DNA from: CAZZNQ01 sp964655775
GTDB taxonomy: Bacteria; Planctomycetota; Brocadiia; SM23-32
Assembly: GCA_964655775.1 (NCBI GenBank)
Contig: CAZZNQ010000071.1
Span: 1-21,018, forward strand
Length of the DNA: 21,018 nt
Direction: 5' to 3'
Part shown: positions 6,835-13,862 of the stretch, piece by piece
Layout of the letters: each line of letters begins with the position of its first letter
Position numbering within the stretch: the first letter of the stretch is position 1
Notes under the pieces: model-generated
What the model was told of the DNA's origin: nothing
What the model saw: the letters and a program-made list of their open reading frames with translations, nothing else
Database searches by the model: none
Program-made: the position numbers and the translations under genes

Positions 6835-9800
6835 ATGAAAAGCTCGCCGTTGACCTGGGCGGCCTGCCTGATCGCCCTCAGCCTTGCCGCTGGCAGCAGC
6901 ATCGCGTCCGCTGGCCAATCTTCTACTCCGGCATACCCCATACTGGATTCAGCAAAGGCCACCGCCCGCGAGCTCAAAAGTTTGTCGGCAAAGGACGCGA
7001 ACCTGGTGCTGATTGCCCGCGGCTACGCCGACATCGGCGCGTACGAGGAGGCGCACCTCACCCTCACTGAGGCCGCGGAGCTGACGAAAGCCCAGGACAG
7101 GTCGCCGACGGTTATCAGCCGGGCGGCCCGGATCCTGCTCGATATCGGACGCCACGAGGAGGCCCTGGAGACCGCCCGCACCATCCCCGATGCCTCCGTA
7201 GCGTCCAGGTTGCTGGTGGAGATTGCCGAACGTCTGCATGACGAGGACCGGGGGAACCTGGCGGCGTCGGCCTGTGAGTCCGCGAGGAACCGTACGGCTG
7301 ACCTCGAGACGCCCGCACAGCGTTTGGGCATCCTGGCCGCGCTTGCCCAGACCTACCTTGCGTTGGGAGAACGCGAGACTGCCGAAGAACTCCTGGCCGC
7401 CGCCGTTGAAGCCGCTATCCGGGTGGATGCGGAGGGTGCAACCGAGGCCCCGCCATTCAGGCTTGTCCTGTCCTGCTGGGAACTCGGATACCCCGGGCTT
7501 GCTGAGCGTCTGGTGGACAGCCTGGAGAAACCGGCCGGCCGTTTCGCCGTGACGCTCGAACTGTCACTCCTTCACCGCGACGCCGGCCATTCACGGGAGT
7601 CCAACGACCTTAGCCGGGCGGCCCAGAACCTGAAGAGCTCGCTTCCGGCAAGCCGGCGCGTGAGACTCCAGTCGGACCTGGCCGGAGTTTTCGACGAATC
7701 CGGTAGAGAGGACCTAGCGCTGCAGGTTCTCCGGCTTGCGGAAGCCGCGACCGCCGAGGTCGGCGACGCGAATGAGCGCATAGTGCTGATCCAGCACATC
7801 GCGACGCGCTACTTCGAGCACGAGCAATGGGACGCAGCCGCAGATCTCGCCGTCCGTGCCTCCGACCCGTATGCCGAGTGCAAATACAGGACCGTGGCGG
7901 TCCTCGCGCGTGCGAAGGACAGCGGCGCGGAGCAGGCGCTGCAGATGATCCGCGCACTGGACACCGAGTATCTGCGGTTCGTAGGCTACGACAACCTGAA
8001 CGAGCTTGCCGCGCTCTACCACCACGCGGCGCCGGCCGCCTCGGTTGAGGAGGTGGCACGCCTGGAGCCGGAGGAGTTTCGCGACCGTGCGTTGGTGCTA
8101 TACGCGGAATCCGCTGCCTCTCTGCCCGACTACCCAGCCACTTTCTCTTTCATAGCGCCCATCACCTCCAACGCGCGGCGCCGCGACGCTCTCATGGCCG
8201 CGGCGAAGCAGTTCCTGCGGTCCGCCAACGCGCGCAATCTCGAAACCGTCGGCGAATGGATCAAGCGCTGCATCGACGAACTTCAGACTACCGAAGACCG
8301 CACTGACGTCCTGTACCGCCTAGCCTCTGTCCAGGTTGACGGAGGCCAACCGGATCGTGCCCTGGAGACCGTGGACCGGATACGATCCGAGCTGCCGGAC
8401 GAGGATGCAATGGACGAGACGCGCTACACCGGCCTGGCGCGGATGGGCGCGATTCTCTGGCGGATGGAGAGGCTCGACGACGCGCTCGATCTGGTGCACG
8501 AAGCGGCCGAGGAGGCCATGTTCATCCCGTGTGCCTCTTGCCGGCACGAGACGGTCAAGACCATCGTCGAGACGCTTCTGGAATCGCGAGATGCCGCTCC
8601 CCTTGCAACGGCACTGGAGCTCCTCCAGCTCCCGTCCTTCCAGGCCCTCGAGCTGCCCAGACTTGCCGACGAGCACCCCGACATGACCGCGGACCAGCGC
8701 CGGCTTCTTATGCGATGCGCACTCCGCGGCGCGACCGATATCCTCCTTGCTGACAACCGCATCGAGGCGATGGTCAGCGTCGCCAGGGCCTATCGCGACC
8801 GCGGTCTACAGCCCGACAGTGCGGACCTCGCCGTACTCGAGAACGCCCTCCCCGCCCAGCAACGCCCGGAGGGAACACCCGCTCGGGTCATGAGACCGGG
8901 CGGCGGCCTGGACGTCGCCCTGCTCGCCGTATTCACGCGCTCCGGCTGCGACGCGTGTGAGGAGGCCGAGGAGGCCATTCGCAAGGCGGCCGAGAGGCTG
9001 CCCACCGTCGAGACCCGGGTCAAGTTCTACCTCCTCGACGGCAAGAATGCCGAAGAGGCGCGGCGCGTCAACGGCGCCATCTGCGAGATGCTCGACGTGC
9101 CCAAACACAACCGCCTCCTGGCCCCCAGCGTCTTCTCGCTGCAGCAGGGCCTGTTCGGCGACGAGATAACCGTCGCACGCGTCGCGTTCATGATCGAAAA
9201 CTGCGTCGGTCTGCCCAGCCCCGAGGTCCAGGCCCTGCCATACGCCGAGGACGAAGACACGACGCTCGAGCAGTACCGTGCCCTCACACCCATCGCCGTT
9301 GTGATCGGCGGCCTCACCGACGGCATAAACCCCTGCGCCTTCGCCGTGCTGGTCTTCTTCATCTCTTACCTGACCTACGTCGGCCGCACCCGCCGGCAGA
9401 TCGTCACCGCCGGCATCGTCTTCACCATTGCCGTGTTCCTCACCTATTTCGCCATCGGGCTGGGCTTGGGCGAGGTGCTGGGCATGGCGACGCGACGCTT
9501 CGGGCGGATATCCCGCGTCATCGGCCTCGTCATCGCCGGCGCCGCCCTGGTCGCCGCCGTGCTCAGCTTTCTGGACGGCATCCGCTGCCTGCGCGGCGAG
9601 CCGGAGAACATGACGCTCGCCCTCCCCGACTCGCTCAAAAAGCGCATCCGGCTCAACATCGCCCGACGCACCCGCACCGGCCTCACCGTCGTCACCACGG
9701 CCGTTCTCGGCGCCATCGTCGCCCTGTTCGAATTCCCCTGCACCGGCTGGGTCTATCTCCCCATCATCGCCCTGATCAGGCGCCCCGGCCATTTCTGGGG

Positions 9801-9993
9801 CCCCACCGGCTGGCTCTTGCTCTACAACTTCTTCTTCATCGTCCCCCTCATCGTCGTCTTCGCCCTCGTGCTCTTCGGCGTCACGTCCGACGCTCTCTCG
9901 GCCTGGTTCCGGCGCCACATCGCCAAGACCAAGTTCGCCATGAGCGCCGTCTTTCTCATCCTGTTCGCGTTGCTCGTGTGGCAGAACTTCTGA
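6835..9993 (+). CDS. Secreted/membrane fusion protein: TPR-like array, thioredoxin-fold CxxC domain, CcdA/DsbD membrane domain
   Basis: This 1052-residue protein probably moves reducing power across the inner membrane. The ATG at 6835 has GGAG seven bases upstream and starts a signal peptide (residues 1-27, ending ASA). Residues about 35-670 are helical hairpins with TPR-like spacing (for example RGYADIGAYEEAHLTLTEAA). Then comes a thioredoxin-like domain: LLAVFTRSGCDACEEAEEA with C705-x2-C708, and a cis-Pro-like LLAPSVF later. Residues about 815-1052 hold six or so TM helices of the CcdA/DsbD type, with DGINPCAFAVLVFF (C834) and FEFPCTGWVYLP (C969) as the expected membrane redox pair. A further CASC pair lies inside the TPR part (C566, C569). 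CcdA/DsbD passes electrons from cytoplasmic thioredoxin outward; here the periplasmic partner and a binding scaffold appear fused. The substrate is unknown. Domain calls come from motifs only. Confidence 0.82.
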   Translation: MKSSPLTWAACLIALSLAAGSSIASAGQSSTPAYPILDSAKATARELKSLSAKDANLVLIARGYADIGAYEEAHLTLTEAAELTKAQDRSPTVISRAARILLDIGRHEEALETARTIPDASVASRLLVEIAERLHDEDRGNLAASACESARNRTADLETPAQRLGILAALAQTYLALGERETAEELLAAAVEAAIRVDAEGATEAPPFRLVLSCWELGYPGLAERLVDSLEKPAGRFAVTLELSLLHRDAGHSRESNDLSRAAQNLKSSLPASRRVRLQSDLAGVFDESGREDLALQVLRLAEAATAEVGDANERIVLIQHIATRYFEHEQWDAAADLAVRASDPYAECKYRTVAVLARAKDSGAEQALQMIRALDTEYLRFVGYDNLNELAALYHHAAPAASVEEVARLEPEEFRDRALVLYAESAASLPDYPATFSFIAPITSNARRRDALMAAAKQFLRSANARNLETVGEWIKRCIDELQTTEDRTDVLYRLASVQVDGGQPDRALETVDRIRSELPDEDAMDETRYTGLARMGAILWRMERLDDALDLVHEAAEEAMFIPCASCRHETVKTIVETLLESRDAAPLATALELLQLPSFQALELPRLADEHPDMTADQRRLLMRCALRGATDILLADNRIEAMVSVARAYRDRGLQPDSADLAVLENALPAQQRPEGTPARVMRPGGGLDVALLAVFTRSGCDACEEAEEAIRKAAERLPTVETRVKFYLLDGKNAEEARRVNGAICEMLDVPKHNRLLAPSVFSLQQGLFGDEITVARVAFMIENCVGLPSPEVQALPYAEDEDTTLEQYRALTPIAVVIGGLTDGINPCAFAVLVFFISYLTYVGRTRRQIVTAGIVFTIAVFLTYFAIGLGLGEVLGMATRRFGRISRVIGLVIAGAALVAAVLSFLDGIRCLRGEPENMTLALPDSLKKRIRLNIARRTRTGLTVVTTAVLGAIVALFEFPCTGWVYLPIIALIRRPGHFWGPTGWLLLYNFFFIVPLIVVFALVLFGVTSDALSAWFRRHIAKTKFAMSAVFLILFALLVWQNF

Positions 9994-10043
9994 GCGCAGG
10001 CGTAGCGTGGGCGCAATGTCATCGGTCGGAAAGCGCGGGAAGG

Positions 10044-10120
10044 TGGTGGGCGGTACTGGACTTGAACCAGTGGCCTCCAGCGTGTCGAGCTGGCGCTCTA
10101 GCCAACTGAGCTAACCGCCC
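10044..10120 (-). tRNA. tRNA-Val (anticodon GAC), CCA encoded
   Basis: The minus strand folds as a complete cloverleaf. The acceptor GGGCGGT pairs with ACCGCCC, the D stem is GCTC/GAGC, the anticodon stem is CCAGC/GCTGG around loop TCGACAC, and the T stem is ACTGG/CCAGT with loop TTCAAGT. The discriminator A is followed by an encoded CCA (10044-10046). The loop places GAC at 34-36, reading Val codons GUC and GUU. Position 33, almost always U, is C here. The elements are otherwise standard. A promoter lies directly upstream, and no T-rich terminator is seen after the CCA. Confidence 0.93.
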
Positions 10121-10131
10121 ACAGGAAATCA

Positions 10132-10160
10132 ATCCTACAGCACCCCCCTCCGCCTGTCAA
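10132..10160 (-). promoter_or_regulatory. Sigma70-type promoter of tRNA-Val
   Basis: Minus strand TTGACA (10155-10160), 17 bp, TAGGAT (10132-10137). The predicted start falls a few bases before the mature 5' end at 10120, as expected for a short tRNA precursor leader. This strengthens the view that the tRNA is expressed despite its unusual position 33. Confidence 0.65.
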
Positions 10161-10252
10161 GCAAACCGACCCTCAACGCCAGCACCGCCCCGGCGCCGGA
10201 CCGATGCAGGTCCCAACCACGAATGACGCCTCCTGTAAAGCCTTCCTTTTAA

Positions 10253-10278
10253 GCCTCTTCTGACAAGATGGGTTCGTT
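10253..10278. repeat. Dispersed 26-bp repeat, copy 1
   Basis: This 26-base stretch (plus strand begins gcctcttctgac and ends gggttcgtt) matches 20429-20454 at 22 of 26 positions. Read on the minus strand it gives an N-E-P-I-type peptide shadow in both copies. It lies between the tRNA and the transposase relic. Both copies are in non-coding DNA, so this looks like an intergenic repeat family and not a conserved protein. Confidence 0.5.
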
Positions 10279-10364
10279 CTGCTCAGTTGACGGAACTAGA
10301 GTGCGAGCGATTTGGGCCGATAATCGGGAGTAGAAGGGAGGTGTATCGACATGTCTTCAGTTCG

Positions 10365-10670
10365 ATGACTCGCTCGCCGCTGGACCTGGCCCGCACCGCC
10401 CTGAAGGCCGCCCAAAAAGCCCTGCCGGCCTACGGCCATCCCAAGAGCCCGCACAAGTATACCCAGCACCAGCCGTTCGCCTGCCTGGTGCTCAAAGAGT
10501 TCCTCCACACCAACTTCCGCAGCCTCGAATTGACGCTGAGCGAGTGGTCCGAGCTGCGCGAGGGGCTGGGGCTCAGGCAGGTTCCCCACTACTCCACCTT
10601 CTGCTATGCACGGGGTCGTCTAAGGATAACGGTCCTGCGGTCCTCGCAGGCCGGAATGCGGCTACTTTGA
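10365..10670 (+). pseudogene. Truncated transposase, N-terminal fragment only
   Basis: Residues from MTRSPLDLARTALKAAQKAL through KYTQHQPFACLVLKEFLHTN to LRQVPHYSTFCYARGRL look like the helical N-terminal region of an IS4/IS5-type DDE transposase. About 85 residues resemble such proteins. After position ~10620 the similarity stops and an unrelated stretch runs to a stop at 10670. The DDE catalytic core is absent, so this is a dead relic. No terminal inverted repeats or target duplication could be identified. A GGGAGG-led 5-codon ORF (ATG at 10351) ends in ATGA overlapping the start at 10365, possibly by chance. The IS family assignment is tentative. Confidence 0.65.
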
Positions 10671-10694
10671 GGCGGCGCAATCTGCGCAGCCGCC
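10634..10694. other. Two consecutive hairpins at the end of the transposase relic
   Basis: CCTGCG/CGCAGG (10634-10639 and 10645-10650, loop 5) and GGCGGC/GCCGCC (10671-10676 and 10689-10694, loop 12) lie just before the promoter at 10716. Neither is followed by a T-run. They could be remnants of an IS end or simple insulation from upstream transcription. Function is not shown. Confidence 0.3.
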
Positions 10695-10715
10695 AACCGG
10701 CCCCCAGAATAGGTA

Positions 10716-10744
10716 TTGACAGGCAGCCAGGGGAATAGTAGTAT
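10716..10744 (+). promoter_or_regulatory. Sigma70-type promoter for the Cys-rich orphan gene
   Basis: TTGACA (10716-10721), 17 bp, TAGTAT (10739-10744) on the plus strand. The predicted start is near 10751, giving a leader of about 90 nt before the ATG at 10840. Confidence 0.6.
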
Positions 10745-10839
10745 TGCCACGCCTGCCCGAGACGCGTGGGAAGACGCGGCGCGACGCGCGGCGGGCAGTC
10801 CGCGTGCAACGGCTTCACTCATGGAAGGGGAAGGTAACC

Positions 10840-11880
10840 ATGGTGACACGACAGGACGGCTCCACGGTGCGGATCGAGGGCGATCTGGGTTTCAGTTCCG
10901 GGCAGTACGTCAGCAGCGTCCACGGCGCGGAAGCCCGCATCCTGCAGGTGCTGGGAGAGCCGCTCAGCTATGAGGACCTCATCTGCTACGGCGCGTTCGC
11001 CTTCCGCATCGGCGTGCACGAGGCCATGTGCCCCAGCGCCGGGCACCCCTGCTGCGGGTTCGAGTGCATCCAGAACTCCCACCGCTCCCTGCCCTGGCGT
11101 ACCCGTATCTTCGAGTCGTGTCCGTGGGACAAGCCCAGGGACGACCGTGAGGCATTCGAGTCCGAAGCGTGCTCGGCCATCAAGGACAGCATCGACCGCG
11201 GCGTGCCGGTGCACTACGGCAGCGAAGAGGACGGACTCATTATCGGCTACGCGGACGCCGGCCGCCGCTGGCTCTGCACGCACCCCTACCACAAGAACGG
11301 CAAGGAGACGTTCTGGCACGACGAGGCCACGGGCTTTGCGGGCGGCGACTGGCCCTGGGGCATCGTCGTCTGGACCGAGCCCAAGACGGCCGACGAGCGC
11401 GTGCCCGAGCGTGAACTGACCGTCGCCGCCCTGCGCCAGGCGGTCGAGATGTGGAACACCGAGAAGCGCGAGGCATACTTCTGCGGCGAGGCGGCGTACG
11501 AGCACTGGATCGACTGGCTGCGCGGAGTCGATTCCGGCGTCGTGGAAAACCCCAAGGCGGGCATGCAGGGGAACGGCTGGTGCTACGACGTATTGGCGCA
11601 CAGCCGCTGGATCGCCGGCAGGTGGCTGAAGAACGCGGCGAAGCAGTTCAAGGGTGCCGGCGATGATGAACTCCTCATCGCCGCCGACCACTTCTCCAAG
11701 GTCGCAGAGACCGCAACGGAGGGGCTGAACTGCACCTGGGACCTGGCGCTGCCTCCCAGCCGGTATGAGGATTGGACCGCCGAGATGCGTGGGGACCAGA
11801 TCGCGCGCCTGCGCACGGCCCGCCGCCACGACCGCGAAGCCGTCAGCGCCATCCAGCAGGCACTGGAGGATCTGGTCTAA
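10840..11880 (+). CDS. Uncharacterised Cys-rich protein, possibly papain/C39-like (BtrH-type) fold
   Basis: The 346-residue product is not firmly recognised. The start ATG at 10840 has GGAAGGGGAAGG just upstream and the reading frame is open from there. The N-terminal third resembles BtrH-type or cysteine-peptidase-like proteins: an opening around a small-residue segment, FAFRIGVHEAMCPSAGHPCC (C64, C71, C72), C76 and several His. These are followed by SEEDGLIIGYADAGRRWLCT (about 127-146) and a His in the next strand, which would suit a Cys-His catalytic or ligand site. The C-terminal part is helical (AALRQAVEMWNTEKR and onward) with many Trp. There is no signal peptide or TM helix, so it is probably cytoplasmic. 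It stands alone between a transposase relic and a convergent ankyrin gene. The fold suggestion is an inference; the function is unknown. Confidence 0.75.
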   Translation: MVTRQDGSTVRIEGDLGFSSGQYVSSVHGAEARILQVLGEPLSYEDLICYGAFAFRIGVHEAMCPSAGHPCCGFECIQNSHRSLPWRTRIFESCPWDKPRDDREAFESEACSAIKDSIDRGVPVHYGSEEDGLIIGYADAGRRWLCTHPYHKNGKETFWHDEATGFAGGDWPWGIVVWTEPKTADERVPERELTVAALRQAVEMWNTEKREAYFCGEAAYEHWIDWLRGVDSGVVENPKAGMQGNGWCYDVLAHSRWIAGRWLKNAAKQFKGAGDDELLIAADHFSKVAETATEGLNCTWDLALPPSRYEDWTAEMRGDQIARLRTARRHDREAVSAIQQALEDLV

Positions 11881-11933
11881 CAGCACGCCGGATCCGGTCA
11901 TTGCGAAGTAGCCGCAGGCCGGTTCGCCCGTCG

Positions 11934-12926
11934 CTACGTTCCTCCCAAGAACAGGTCCTCGCCACTATCCACCAGCATCTGCGCGATCTTCTTGTGACCG
12001 CCCAGCCTGGCCGCATCCATCGCCGTTCGCCCGTGGTCGTCGCGCAGCATCGGATCGGCGCCGGCTACCAGCAGCAGCCTCACAACGTCGGCATAGCCGT
12101 TATATGCCGCAACTTCCAGGGGAGTTACCCCCTCGCCCGTCTTCGCGTCCACACTTGCGCCCGCCTCAATCAGCACGCGAGCAACATCCGCGTGGCCGAA
12201 ATCCGCCGCCGCGTGCAGGGCCGTGCGCCCGCCTTCGGCGGCCTTGTCCGGCCTGGCCCCCGCCTGCAGCAGTAGCTTCACGACCTCACTGTGCCCGTCC
12301 ATGGCGGCGCCCATGAGCGGTGTCACGCCCGCCGTATCCGATGCATCGGGGTTTGCCCCGTGGGTCAAGAGCGCCTCCACTACGTCATGCGCCCCCCGGC
12401 CTGCGGCATTCGCCAGCAAGGGAGAGCCGTTAGCGTCACGCGTGTTCGCATCGGCCCCCTTCTCTTCGATCAACCATTTCACGTCTGCGGCACCACCCGG
12501 GGACGCCGCCGCAACCAGTTCGCGATTCGGGTCCAGTGCGGAGCGTGCCCGCACGAGCGCCACCAGCGCACCAGTGTAAAAGACAGTCAGCACTGCCGTC
12601 GCCAGGAGCGCCCACCCCAGCTCAAAATCCTCGGGGAGGGGGCCGAACGCCAGCATCAGCCACAAGCCAGCGATTATCAGCAGGCATATGGCGGCAATCG
12701 CTATCATCGTGCGCCTTTGCCACGCGCTCGCCCGGTGACAGTTGCTGCCAAAAGCCGCCGACAGCAGGTAAACGCCCAGGACCAGCACTACCAGCAGCCC
12801 ACTAAGACCACCGAGGCAGACGAACAGCACTGCCAGCGGGACGAGCAGGAATAGCGCAACGGCAAATGCGTATCGGCGCTCGAATCTGAGACTGAAGACA
12901 CGCCGCTCGCGCGTCAATGTGCCCAT
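11934..12926 (-). CDS. Ankyrin-repeat protein with four N-terminal membrane helices
   Basis: From the ATG at 12926 the product is about 330 aa. After a basic N-terminus it has four hydrophobic helices (YAFAVALFLLVPLAVLFVCL, then LLVVLVLGVYLLSAAF, IAIAAICLLIIAGLWLMLAF and LLATAVLTVFYTGALVAL). Five to six ankyrin repeats follow: ADVKWLIEEKGADANTRDANG, HDVVEALLTHGANPDASDTAG, SEVVKLLLQAGARPDKAAEGG, ADVARVLIEAGASVDAKTGEG, ADVVRLLLVAGADPMLRDDHG, and a final KKIAQMLVDSG. Ankyrin stacks bind proteins, so this may be a membrane-anchored docking surface, probably facing the cytoplasm by the positive-inside rule. A GTG at 12992 would add 22 residues; neither start has a strong ribosome binding site. The gene converges on the orphan gene at 11880. 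It lies 140 bp or more below the compact operon and may be separately transcribed. Confidence 0.87.
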   Translation of the reverse strand: MGTLTRERRVFSLRFERRYAFAVALFLLVPLAVLFVCLGGLSGLLVVLVLGVYLLSAAFGSNCHRASAWQRRTMIAIAAICLLIIAGLWLMLAFGPLPEDFELGWALLATAVLTVFYTGALVALVRARSALDPNRELVAAASPGGAADVKWLIEEKGADANTRDANGSPLLANAAGRGAHDVVEALLTHGANPDASDTAGVTPLMGAAMDGHSEVVKLLLQAGARPDKAAEGGRTALHAAADFGHADVARVLIEAGASVDAKTGEGVTPLEVAAYNGYADVVRLLLVAGADPMLRDDHGRTAMDAARLGGHKKIAQMLVDSGEDLFLGGT

Positions 12927-13084
12927 GAGCTTTTTCAGCCTGCTATTCGCCACCAGTTGGCTCCGTTGGGGGCGATTGGAGGCGCCCCGCACTCCTCATG
13001 CCCATATTCAGGGGATCGGCACCCTTTCTGCAAGGCGGGTCCATCCGGCCTACCCTTCAGTCCTTGAGGGCGCACGGGGCAAGA

Positions 13085-13105
13085 GCCCGAAAGACCGCGT
13101 CGGGC
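13085..13105 (-). terminator. Possible weak terminator after the compact operon
   Basis: On the minus strand an 8-bp stem (6 Watson-Crick GCCCGA/TCGGGC pairs plus G-U and G-C) with a 9-nt loop lies about 28-48 nt after the stop at 13133. It is followed only by TTGCC-like sequence, so the T-run is poor. Confidence 0.3.
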
Positions 13106-13132
13106 CCAAGATGGACAAGTTGCGCCGCAATG

Positions 13133-13630
13133 TCAACCGTGACATTCGGTCCGGTTCTGCTGTCGTTCCAACTGGACCAGGCACCTCCGGAGATCCTGAA
13201 CCAACCTGTCAACAGTCCCAAGGTCTACGAGGAGCCCAGTGTACTGCACTGTATTCTGCGCTCGGTAGGGATACTTCTCAGGATCGTCGCCATGTGCGTG
13301 GCAGAACGCACTTATGTACTCGCCCGACATCACAATGACGGGAGGAGCCACCGGCACCCAGCTGAGCACCAGTACGGGCTGCGCGTCGTAGTCCCACAGA
13401 ACCGCTCTGGTATCCAGATCTTGCGCGTCCAGTCGGCGTGCTTCGTCCATGAACGTCCTGAGTGACGCCGCCGAGACCACCAGCGGCACGTCCAGACGCA
13501 TTGAAAGCATCTGGACACAGAGGGAACCATCGATGTAATCCGAGTGGCATTCGGGATGCTGCAGGCGGAGGGTCAGAAGGCAGGGGTCCTCACCCCGCGT
13601 TCGCGCAGCCACAACTACTTCCTGCTCCAT
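13133..13630 (-). CDS. Hypothetical soluble protein, last gene of the compact operon
   Basis: This 165-aa product is not recognised. The ATG at 13630 has GGAGG five bases upstream; an in-frame ATG at 13642 would add four residues. The sequence looks like a folded alpha/beta protein, with alternating hydrophobic strands (VVVAARTR, LCVQMLSMRLDVPLVVSAAS, AVLWDYDAQPVLVLSWVPVA) and helices, no signal peptide and no TM segment. A C-terminal helix (LVQDLRRCLVQLERQQNR) is amphipathic. It follows the 45-aa membrane protein gene by 82 bp on the same strand, so it is probably co-transcribed with the HEAT lipoprotein unit. A candidate weak terminator follows. No function can be given from sequence. Confidence 0.65.
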   Translation of the reverse strand: MEQEVVVAARTRGEDPCLLTLRLQHPECHSDYIDGSLCVQMLSMRLDVPLVVSAASLRTFMDEARRLDAQDLDTRAVLWDYDAQPVLVLSWVPVAPPVIVMSGEYISAFCHAHGDDPEKYPYRAQNTVQYTGLLVDLGTVDRLVQDLRRCLVQLERQQNRTECHG

Positions 13631-13724
13631 GGCGGCCTCCATCTGTTCTCTCTGCGCAGCCGTGTCCTATTCAGGCGGCCTCTGGCTCTGCGATAGCCTG
13701 CAACCGAGCGGCCCTCGTTGGCAG

Positions 13725-13862
13725 TCAGCCTCTGAGTTCTAAGGGGTGGGCGAGAGGGAACAGCAGCTGCCATACGCCCGCCAGGAACACCAGCAAAGCG
13801 ACCAGTGACATCGCCTGAACAAGCAACAGGAAACGCAATCGCCGAATGCCGCGGCCGCTCAT
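13725..13862 (-). CDS. 45-residue single-pass membrane protein overlapping the HEAT lipoprotein gene
   Basis: The start ATG (13862) shares ATGA with the stop of the upstream lipoprotein gene, a classic coupled junction. The product starts MSGRGIRRLRFLLLVQAM, continues SLVALLVFLAGVWQLLFPLA and ends HPLELRG: a basic N-terminus, one strong TM helix at about residues 11-37, and a short tail. By the positive-inside rule the N-terminus is cytoplasmic. The reading frame stops at 13725, and the next gene starts 82-94 bp later. It is real in the sense of being well placed and of coherent composition; the role is unknown, perhaps a small partner of the lipoprotein or the two-TM protein upstream. Confidence 0.6.
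   Translation of the reverse strand: MSGRGIRRLRFLLLVQAMSLVALLVFLAGVWQLLFPLAHPLELRG

Noticed and set aside
8806..9918. 370-aa minus-strand frame opposite the CcdA-type domain
   Set aside because: Its Asp/Glu/Gly-rich product is the usual antisense shadow of a GC-rich membrane domain, and the sense strand has clear motifs.
10044..10360. Integrative element inserted at the tRNA gene
   Set aside because: The tRNA 3' end faces left, toward the CcdA-type gene. No integrase and no direct repeat of the tRNA 3' end were seen; the transposase relic lies on the 5' side.
10819..11901. 360-aa minus-strand frame opposite the Cys-rich orphan gene
   Set aside because: The plus strand has a promoter, a Shine-Dalgarno and a coherent product; the antisense product is repetitive Val/Ala/Gly with no motif.
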